Assembly: GCA_902475415.1 (NCBI GenBank)
Contig: CABRZK010000017.1
Location: 1-16,864, forward strand
Source: an uncultured Eubacterium sp.
GTDB lineage: Bacteria; Bacillota; Clostridia; Lachnospirales; Lachnospiraceae
Direction: 5' to 3'
DNA: 16,864 nt
This document shows, piece after piece, positions 6,205 to 11,181 of the stretch. The notes below the pieces were generated by a model, which had not been told where the DNA came from, searched no databases, and saw only the letters and a program-made list of their open reading frames with translations. Each line of letters starts with the position of its first letter. Within the stretch, counting starts at the first letter, position 1. The translations under genes were made by a program, and so were the position numbers.

Positions 6205-8085
6205 ATGACAAGAAAACAAAAGCACTTGCTCACACGCATTATTGTGGCGGCAGTGTTGTTCCTTGCAGGCAGCCTGCTCCATCTTCCCGAATATATAGAG
6301 ATGGGCGTGTTTCTTGCCTGCTATGCGGTTGTCGGATGGGATATTGTATGGAAAGCAATCACGAACATCTTGAACGGACAGGTGTTTGACGAAAATTTCC
6401 TGATGACGATTGCCACTATCGGTGCGCTGATTTTGGGAGAACATTCCGAGGGCGTTGCCGTTATGCTCTTTTACCAGGTAGGTGAATGGTTCCAGTCCTA
6501 TGCGGTATCCAAATCCAGAAAATCGATTGCAAGCCTCATGGATATCCGCCCGGACTATGCTAACATCAAAAAAGACGGGAAACTGGTTCAGGTTGATCCG
6601 GATGAGGTTCAGATCGGAGATACCATTATTGTAAAGCCGGGAGAACGCATCCCGCTGGACGGTAAGATCATCAAAGGATTTTCTGCACTGGACACTTCTG
6701 CCCTCACTGGCGAGTCCATGCCCCGCGAGGTGGAGCCGGGAATGGAGGTTATCAGCGGCTGTATCAATCAGACCGGAATTCTAACCATCCAGACCACAAA
6801 AGAATTTGGAGAATCCACCGTAGCAAAAATCCTTGACCTTGTGGAAAATGCAAGTGACAAAAAAGGCCGGATCGAGAATTTTATCACACGCTTCGCCAGA
6901 TACTACACCCCCGTGGTGGTATTTGCTGCTCTGGCGCTGGCAATCCTGCCTCCACTCATTACCGGGCAGCCGTTTAGCACCTGGATTTACCGTGCCTTGA
7001 CTTTCCTGGTTATCTCCTGTCCTTGTGCGCTGGTCATCTCCATTCCGCTTAGTTTCTTCGGCGGCATTGGCGGCGCATCCAAGATCGGCGTTCTTGTAAA
7101 GGGAAGCAACTACCTGGAAGCTCTGGCACATACTGAGGTGGTTGTCTTTGACAAGACTGGCACACTGACAAAAGGGTCCTTTGCAGTCAGTGAAATCCAT
7201 CCAGTCGGCATGGAGGAGGCGCAGCTTTTGGAACTGGCTGCATATGCAGAGGATTACTCCAACCACCCGATCTCACTCTCAATCAAGCAAGCCTATGGGC
7301 AGAAAATCGACAACAGCCGTGTTTCCGAAGTTCAGGAGATTGCTGGTCATGGTGTGCGGGCTGTCATTGATGGAAAAACGGTTCTGGCCGGAAATGCCAA
7401 GCTGATGGACAAAGAGCATATCAAATACACGCCATCTGCTTCTGTCGGCACAGTGGTCTATCTGGCCTGTGATGGGAAATACACCGGATGTATCGTCATT
7501 GAGGATGAGATCAAGGCCGATGCTCCAGCAGCAATCAAGCTGCTGAAATCTGCCGGAATCCGCAAAACAGTCATGCTGACCGGAGATGCCAATGCAGTTG
7601 GTAAGAAAGTCGCAGGGCGTCTTGGTCTGGATCAGGCTTATACAGAACAGCTCCCTGCCGACAAGGTTGACCGTGTGGAAAGTCTGCTGAAGCAGAAAAG
7701 CGAAAAAGGTACGCTCGCCTTTGTCGGAGATGGTATCAACGATGCTCCCGTACTGGCACGCGCCGATGTAGGTATTGCTATGGGCGGCCTGGGTTCCGAT
7801 GCAGCCATTGAAGCCGCCGATATCGTCCTTATGACGGATGAGCCATCCAAAATCGCCGCTGTGATGAAGATTGCCCGCAAGACGATCCGCATCGCAAATC
7901 AGAACATCGTCTTTGCCCTGGGTGTGAAGTTCCTGGTGCTGATCTTAGGCGCTTTGGGATATGCGAATATGTGGGCGGCCGTGTTTGCCGATGTGGGTGT
8001 TTCCGTTATCGCCATTCTCAATGCGATCCGTGCCATGCGGGTCAGGCAGCCGGATTTGCCAGTGAGCAGCGGAAATCAGGTTTAA
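6205..8085 (+). CDS. P1B-2 type Zn2+/Cd2+/Pb2+ exporting ATPase (ZntA/CadA-like)
   Basis: A 626-residue heavy-metal P-type ATPase of the inner membrane. It has no N-terminal HMA domain: the chain starts MTRKQKHLLTRIIVAAVLFL and enters membrane helices at once. Motifs in order: TGES (168-171), CPC (272-274) in ISCPCALVISIPLSFFGG, DKTGT with phospho-acceptor Asp316, NHP (about 263 bases into the nucleotide domain), GDGINDAPVLARADVGIAMG, and in the last helix pair a Lys (GVKFLVL) and an Asp (FADVGVSVIAILNA). That Lys/Asp pair and the CPC context identify the zinc/cadmium/lead subgroup rather than copper. AAAGGAG precedes the ATG by nine bases. It is the second gene of the operon with the HMA peptide, and a terminator follows. 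Two ArsR-type sensors lie just downstream. Which metal is preferred in vivo cannot be told. Confidence 0.93.
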   Translation: MTRKQKHLLTRIIVAAVLFLAGSLLHLPEYIEMGVFLACYAVVGWDIVWKAITNILNGQVFDENFLMTIATIGALILGEHSEGVAVMLFYQVGEWFQSYAVSKSRKSIASLMDIRPDYANIKKDGKLVQVDPDEVQIGDTIIVKPGERIPLDGKIIKGFSALDTSALTGESMPREVEPGMEVISGCINQTGILTIQTTKEFGESTVAKILDLVENASDKKGRIENFITRFARYYTPVVVFAALALAILPPLITGQPFSTWIYRALTFLVISCPCALVISIPLSFFGGIGGASKIGVLVKGSNYLEALAHTEVVVFDKTGTLTKGSFAVSEIHPVGMEEAQLLELAAYAEDYSNHPISLSIKQAYGQKIDNSRVSEVQEIAGHGVRAVIDGKTVLAGNAKLMDKEHIKYTPSASVGTVVYLACDGKYTGCIVIEDEIKADAPAAIKLLKSAGIRKTVMLTGDANAVGKKVAGRLGLDQAYTEQLPADKVDRVESLLKQKSEKGTLAFVGDGINDAPVLARADVGIAMGGLGSDAAIEAADIVLMTDEPSKIAAVMKIARKTIRIANQNIVFALGVKFLVLILGALGYANMWAAVFADVGVSVIAILNAIRAMRVRQPDLPVSSGNQV

Positions 8086-8094
8086 GTGCAATAG

Positions 8095-8134
8095 AATGCG
8101 CCGCAACTTTCAAACGCTGCGGCGCATTTTTTTA
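8095..8134. terminator. Bidirectional terminator between the zinc ATPase and arsR gene 1
   Basis: AATGCGCCGCA pairs with TGCGGCGCATT (8118-8128) around a 12-base loop, followed by a run of seven T on the plus strand. It serves the ATPase and, on the other strand, the convergent regulator gene that ends at 8132. Confidence 0.9.
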
Positions 8135-8500
8135 TTGCGTATCAGTTGGACAGGACATTTCAAATAAAGCATCTATGGAACGGTGCAAGAGCTTTGCCTG
8201 TGGCGTATCCGACAAAGAATAATAGACTTCTTTTCCATCCCTTCTGCTTGAAATAATCCCGCTCTTTTTCAATATCCGTAAGTGGTGCGACACAGCAGGG
8301 GCGCTCATATCCACAGCCGCCGCAATGTTACAGACACATTCTTCACAATGACACAGCAGCCACAAAATCCGCAGCCGGGTTGGATCGCCAAGCTGCTGAA
8401 ATAAAAATGCTATATCCGTAAAGCCCTCCGCAGAAGGCATTTTGTTTAGTACCTTTTCAATATTCTGTCCGTGATTGTGAGGCAGATTATAATGCGGCAT
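8132..8500 (-). CDS. ArsR-family metal-responsive repressor 1 (Cys-rich)
   Basis: A 122-residue winged helix-turn-helix repressor of the ArsR/SmtB family. The helix-turn-helix region is SAPAVSHHLRILKKSGIISSR, and the wing is RRDGKEVYYSL. Before it stands CHCEECVC, a Cys cluster at the position of the alpha-3 site of CadC/ArsR-type sensors (ELCVCDL), suggesting binding of a soft metal such as Cd, Pb or As(III). The N-terminus MPHYNLPHNHGQ is His-rich and may add ligands. The ATG at 8500 is chosen over an earlier one at 8584 because GGAAGGAG lies nine bases before it and the upstream codons overlap the promoter. It is divergent from a second ArsR gene and convergent with the ATPase gene. The probable target is the dyad at 5802-5831. 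Confidence 0.88.
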   Translation of the reverse strand: MPHYNLPHNHGQNIEKVLNKMPSAEGFTDIAFLFQQLGDPTRLRILWLLCHCEECVCNIAAAVDMSAPAVSHHLRILKKSGIISSRRDGKEVYYSLSDTPQAKLLHRSIDALFEMSCPTDTQ

Positions 8501-8524
8501 AAAAATCAGCTCCTTCCTGTACCT

Positions 8525-8553
8525 ATGATACCTATATAACTTTTGTCTGTCAA
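8525..8553 (-). promoter_or_regulatory. Promoter of arsR gene 1
   Basis: Minus-strand TTGACA (8548-8553, consensus) and TATCAT (8525-8530) are separated by 17 bases. Around it on the plus strand, ACCTAT is repeated nine bases apart (8521, 8530), a possible short regulator site. The 82-base intergenic region also carries the promoter of the plus-strand ArsR gene, for which I see no clear boxes. Confidence 0.65.
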
Positions 8554-8582
8554 ACGGCTTAATAATAGATTGGAGAAAATAC

Positions 8583-8900
8583 ATGAGTAAAACAGAAAAA
8601 ACAACCTTTACGGTTCCAAGTTCTGCGGAATTGGAACAACTAGCCGAGCTTCATAAAGCAATGGGCGATTATACACGGATGCGGATATTATGGTGTTTGA
8701 TGCAAAATGAATACTGCGTCAGCGACCTGGCTCAAAAAATGGAAATTACAGAGTCCGCCATCTCCCATCAGCTTCGGGCATTGCGTATTGCCCGATTGGT
8801 ACAATCACATAAAGCAGGAAAAAATGTAATCTATTCCTTGCAGGATGAACATATCCGGTGGATTCTTGAAAAAACCTATGACCACATTTCAGAAAGATAA
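8583..8900 (+). CDS. ArsR-family metal-responsive repressor 2 (CzrA/SmtB-like)
   Basis: A 105-residue ArsR/SmtB winged helix protein. The recognition region is TESAISHQLRALRIARLVQSHK and the wing ends NVIYSLQDEH. The last helix, LQDEHIRWILEKTYDHISER, keeps Asp, His two residues on, His thirteen on and Glu sixteen on, the spacing of the alpha-5 zinc site of CzrA (Asp84, His86, His97, His100). Zn2+ or Co2+ is therefore the likely signal. It lacks the Cys cluster of its divergent neighbour. TTGGAG lies eight bases before the ATG. It may co-regulate the zinc-type ATPase operon at the dyad 5802-5831; this is inferred from nearness. A terminator shared with the nitroreductase gene follows. Confidence 0.88.
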   Translation: MSKTEKTTFTVPSSAELEQLAELHKAMGDYTRMRILWCLMQNEYCVSDLAQKMEITESAISHQLRALRIARLVQSHKAGKNVIYSLQDEHIRWILEKTYDHISER

Positions 8901-8902
8901 AA

Positions 8903-8937
8903 GCACAGCCCCTGTGCTTGTTTTACAGGGGCTGCGC
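8903..8937. terminator. Bidirectional terminator between arsR gene 2 and nitroreductase gene
   Basis: CAGCCCCTGT (8906-8915) and ACAGGGGCTG (8925-8934) form a ten-pair stem with a nine-base loop; on the minus strand the stem extends by three pairs and is followed by CTTTT. It should stop the nitroreductase transcript best. Confidence 0.8.
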
Positions 8938-8948
8938 CGGATATTTCA

Positions 8949-9467
8949 TTACAGAGCTTCGTAGGAAACCAACTGGCTCATAGGGATACGCTGTGTATCA
9001 AAACGATTGGGGTCCGCCGGTTCCTCATCGGAATAGCCGATAACCAGAATATTGATCGGTTCCAGATTTGCCGGAAGGTTAAATTCCTCACTCAGAACAT
9101 CGGGCTTGAAATAGCATACCCATACCGTGCCAAGACCAAGCTCTGTGGCCTGCAGCATCATATGGTCAGTCAGAATGGACGCATCGATGTCATTCGTCTG
9201 CTTCTGGTCGAAGGGACGTACCCATGCTTTGTTGTGGTCGGCGCAGACGATAATTGCCAGTGGCGCACCGTAGATGCCAGCGGCCTTGCTAATCTTTGCA
9301 AGACCTTCCTCGCTCTGAACAGCGATCAGGTGAACAGGCTGAAGGTTTGCTGCGGTCGGTGCTACATGGGCCGCCTCCAGAATCTTTTCCAGCTTTTCAG
9401 GCTCCACCTTCTTGTTGTTATAGCTGCGTACAGATTGACGCTGTTTTGCAATATTGATAAATTCCAT
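8949..9467 (-). CDS. Nitroreductase family protein (FMN-dependent oxidoreductase)
   Basis: A 172-residue cytoplasmic flavoprotein of the nitroreductase fold. These enzymes reduce nitro, quinone or flavin-type substrates with NAD(P)H, two electrons at a time. It starts MEFINIAKQRQSVRSYNNKK, where Arg-x-Ser-x-Arg is the phosphate-binding N-terminal motif. APTAANLQPVH (about 31-41) is the FMN-site motif, and MMLQATELGLGTVW is the conserved central helix. The C-terminal IGYSDEEPADPNRF is also family-typical. ATG 9467 is preferred over an upstream one at 9509 because AAAGGG precedes it and the latter lies in the leader. It is divergent from an HxlR-type regulator with a conserved N-terminal Cys, like the HypO/HypR and YodC/YodB pairs of Bacillus, so induction by quinones, diamide or hypochlorite is likely. 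Confidence 0.92.
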   Translation of the reverse strand: MEFINIAKQRQSVRSYNNKKVEPEKLEKILEAAHVAPTAANLQPVHLIAVQSEEGLAKISKAAGIYGAPLAIIVCADHNKAWVRPFDQKQTNDIDASILTDHMMLQATELGLGTVWVCYFKPDVLSEEFNLPANLEPINILVIGYSDEEPADPNRFDTQRIPMSQLVSYEAL

Positions 9468-9502
9468 AATAATTAACCCTTTCTGTGTATCATGTATTTG
9501 GT

Positions 9503-9516
9503 ATGTCAAACCAACC
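9503..9516 (-). promoter_or_regulatory. Operator-like motif, copy 3 (nitroreductase leader)
   Basis: Plus-strand ATGTCAAACCAACC, identical over 14 bases to 5835-5848. It lies eight bases downstream of the nitroreductase -10 box, in the same orientation to its gene as the MATE copy. A local dyad TTTG-N6-CAAA (9497-9510 region) overlaps it. Confidence 0.5.
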
Positions 9517-9524
9517 TTGACTTT

Positions 9525-9552
9525 ATTGTAGCACTAGAAAACGAATCCGCAA
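9525..9552 (-). promoter_or_regulatory. Promoter of the nitroreductase gene
   Basis: Minus-strand TTGCGG (9547-9552) and TACAAT (9525-9530) with a 16-base spacer. The start falls just before the repeated motif. Confidence 0.6.
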
Positions 9553-9568
9553 GAATGCACTTTTTCGG

Positions 9569-9595
9569 AAGATACTTCCCCCAAAGATAGTACCC
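9569..9595 (+). promoter_or_regulatory. Direct repeat upstream of the HxlR-type gene, possible operator
   Basis: AAGATACTTCCC (9569-9580) and AAGATAGTACCC (9584-9595) match at 10 of 12 positions with a 15-base period. They lie 22 bases before the regulator's ATG and about 40 bases upstream of the nitroreductase -10. HxlR-type regulators often bind close to their own gene, so this may be its site. Confidence 0.35.
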
Positions 9596-9616
9596 TTGCA
9601 GGAAAGGAGAACCTAT

Positions 9617-9964
9617 ATGAAAGGAAAAAATCAATTCAACTGCCCGGTGGAAGCAACCCTGTCTTTAATCGGCGGCAAGTATAAACCATTAATCCTCTGG
9701 CACCTAATCAACCAACCGCTGCACTACATGGAATTGCAGCGACTTATTCCAAATGCAACACCGAAGATGCTTTCTCAGCAGCTCCACGATTTAGAGAATT
9801 GCGGAATGATTCATCGTGAGGTAATCCCGGAGAAACCACCAAAGACAATCTACTCTCTTACCGCATTTGGACAGAGTATCATTCCTCTTTTAGATGCTAT
9901 GTGTCAATGGGGAACCAACTATCTGGACGGATTGGATGTGCAGTCTCCGTGCTGCAAAGGGTAA
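9617..9964 (+). CDS. HxlR-family redox-sensing transcription regulator
   Basis: A 115-residue winged helix regulator of the HxlR/MarR-like group. It has the family signature from the N-terminus: FNCPVEATLSLIGGKYKPLILWHL, then LQRLIPNATPKMLSQQLHDLE (recognition helix), GMIHREV, and PPKTIYSLTAFG in the wing. Cys9, in the sequence NCPVE, sits where YodB Cys6 and HypR Cys14 sense electrophiles by thiol modification. Two further Cys near the end (SPCCKG) might form disulfides. GGAAAGGAG precedes ATG 9617 by about seven bases; an earlier ATG at 9596 has no such site. Divergent from the nitroreductase gene, which it probably controls. It may act as repressor (YodB-like) or activator (HypR-like); the sequence does not decide. 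Confidence 0.9.
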   Translation: MKGKNQFNCPVEATLSLIGGKYKPLILWHLINQPLHYMELQRLIPNATPKMLSQQLHDLENCGMIHREVIPEKPPKTIYSLTAFGQSIIPLLDAMCQWGTNYLDGLDVQSPCCKG

Positions 9965-9972
9965 AAAAAAGA

Positions 9973-10011
9973 GTTGGGTATAGCTGATAACGTTGCTATA
10001 CCCGACCTTTT
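9973..10011 (+). terminator. Terminator of the HxlR-type gene
   Basis: GTTGGGTATAGC (9973-9984) pairs with GCTATACCCGAC (9995-10006) over 12 pairs with one G-U, ten-base loop, followed by CTTTTATT. It starts eight bases after the stop codon and follows an A8 tract, so it may act in both directions. Confidence 0.88.
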
Positions 10012-10024
10012 ATTCCACTTAAAT

Positions 10025-10171
10025 CTATGACTGCCACACATAATTACATAGCGCGGTGAAGTCAATATTGGGATTCTTATCTAAAATCTTCTATTTTATT
10101 TTCTACCTCTTCTTATTGCCACATGATGGGCATAATAGCCATTCTTTAAGTTGTATAGTAGATTCCCCGTG
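10025..10171 (-). pseudogene. Decayed cysteine-rich KTR-type protein remnant
   Basis: Minus-strand reading gives IQLKEWLLCPSCGNKKR, then a stop, then a second stop, then KILDKNPNIDFTALCNYV. The first part matches the start of the small cysteine-rich KTR family (EWLLCPxCGNKTR). The second part resembles its NFPLYCPKCKQE region if one base is removed. No ATG, no ribosome site, two internal stops. KTR genes are often carried by mobile elements of Firmicutes, so this may mark an old insertion. Family assignment is from memory of the motif and should be checked. Confidence 0.45.
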
Positions 10172-10177
10172 TTATTC

Positions 10178-10915
10178 CTAATTATTTTCCAATGCTATTC
10201 TATCGGCCTCCTCTTGAGCGATTATGCGATTCCGCACCATACTGTCCAGCACATGATTTACACGCTGCAAGGTCAGTTCTTTATTGGTGTCCGGTGAATA
10301 GGCAGATGGCGCATTCGGAATGCCTGCTAACATAACACATTCATAATCCGTTAGTTCTGATGGTACTTTTCCAAAGTACCCTATGGCTGCCTGATAGATA
10401 CCATAATAGCCACTGCCGAAATAAACTGTATTCGCATATAGCTCGAAGATTTCTTCTTTACTGTATTTGGATTCCAGCTCCAGTGCTGCGAAAATCTCTG
10501 CTGCTTTGCGCTCAATTTTTTTATCCTGTGTAAAGAGCAAATTTTTGACGAACTGTTGCGTGATGGTACTTCCACCTTCCACAAATGACATTGCTCTAAT
10601 GTCTGTCCATGCAGCTCGGCCAATCGCAATCAGGTCAATCCCACAATGTTCTTCAAACCTGCGATCCTCCACGGATATGGTGGCATCTATGTAAAACTGT
10701 GGCAGCTCGGAATAAGGAGTAAATCCTTCCATGCTGCGAATTTCCTCTACTCTTTCATTGATTGGCTGTTCTTCTACCGCTCTTTGGTACATCTGATAGC
10801 CCTGCACACCGAAAAAAGCGCAAACAGCAAATAGTGTACAGAGCAAAAGTGCCACCAGGTTCATAAACAATTTTCTAACAGGGTGTTTCTTCTTTCGTTT
10901 TCTCCTCATAAGCAC
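10178..10915 (-). CDS. Monofunctional peptidoglycan glycosyltransferase (GT51)
   Basis: Membrane-anchored enzyme that polymerises lipid II into glycan strands outside the membrane. The 245 residues hold a basic N-terminus (RRKRKKKHPVRK), one membrane helix (about 17-38) and a single GT51 domain with no transpeptidase part. Motifs: SVEDRRFEEHCGID (catalytic Glu83), GGSTITQQFVKN (114-125), RKAAEIFAALELE (second Glu140), KEEIFELYANTVYFG, and GYFGK. It resembles MgtA/SgtB and the N-terminal half of class A PBPs. A GTG at 10915 lies eight bases after GGAG and is taken as start; ATG 10909 is an alternative. The upstream small membrane gene ends inside this start region, so the two are co-translated. 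It lies downstream of an ABC transporter of the antimicrobial-peptide type, which suggests a role in envelope stress. Confidence 0.9.
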   Translation of the reverse strand: MLMRRKRKKKHPVRKLFMNLVALLLCTLFAVCAFFGVQGYQMYQRAVEEQPINERVEEIRSMEGFTPYSELPQFYIDATISVEDRRFEEHCGIDLIAIGRAAWTDIRAMSFVEGGSTITQQFVKNLLFTQDKKIERKAAEIFAALELESKYSKEEIFELYANTVYFGSGYYGIYQAAIGYFGKVPSELTDYECVMLAGIPNAPSAYSPDTNKELTLQRVNHVLDSMVRNRIIAQEEADRIALENN

Positions 10916-11082
10916 CCATCCTTCTCCAACCTTCTAACGGTACAATCCGCCAGTGAATAGATAATGCAAATAATGATAAGCAGCATAAAAAACAAAACCA
11001 TGAAAACACATAATGCCGCAATATACGCAATTTCTAATGCCTTTTGAACAAATCTGTCCCAAATATAAGTCTTATTTCTCAT
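10906..11082 (-). CDS. Small single-pass membrane protein, function unknown
   Basis: A 58-residue protein, start MRNKTYIWDRFVQKALEIAY, with one strongly hydrophobic segment (about 19-43, rich in Leu, Ile, Phe and Met) and a basic, charged tail TVRRLEKDGCL. The stop overlaps the glycosyltransferase start (ATGA arrangement with the ATG at 10909). I do not recognise the family. The ATG at 11082 has a weak GGAAC site; an upstream ATG at 11106 has none. Coupling to the glycosyltransferase suggests a partner or regulator of that enzyme, but this is an inference only. It could also be a leader peptide that couples translation. Confidence 0.55.
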   Translation of the reverse strand: MRNKTYIWDRFVQKALEIAYIAALCVFMVLFFMLLIIICIIYSLADCTVRRLEKDGCL

Positions 11083-11124
11083 AGTCCGTTCCCATATTCC
11101 ATTCAAACTGGTCTCTAAAATGTT

Positions 11125-11167
11125 CTGCGGTACAGCAGCTTTTCTTTTCCGCTGTACCGCAGTTTTT
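11125..11167 (+). terminator. Strong hairpin between ABC permease and small membrane gene
   Basis: CTGCGGTACAGC (11125-11136) and GCTGTACCGCAG (11151-11162) form a perfect 12-pair stem with a 14-base loop. The T5 tract is on the plus strand, where no gene ends; on the minus strand, in which the flanking genes run, the stem is followed only by AACATTTT. It is either a weak minus-strand terminator or a stop for antisense transcripts. Confidence 0.7.
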
Positions 11168-11181
11168 ATCTATCACTCCAT

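Noticed and set aside
6781..7266. 161-codon minus-strand frame opposite the zinc-type ATPase
   Set aside because: Antisense shadow of a well-supported gene.
8541..8556. Fourth copy of the shared motif between the two ArsR genes
   Set aside because: It matches the nitroreductase site at 13 of 16 bases but lacks the CCAACC end, and part of the match is the TTGACA -35 itself.
9965..10177. CRISPR, tRNA or attachment site in the gap after the HxlR gene
   Set aside because: No repeats, no cloverleaf and no duplicated flank seen; it holds a terminator and a gene relic.
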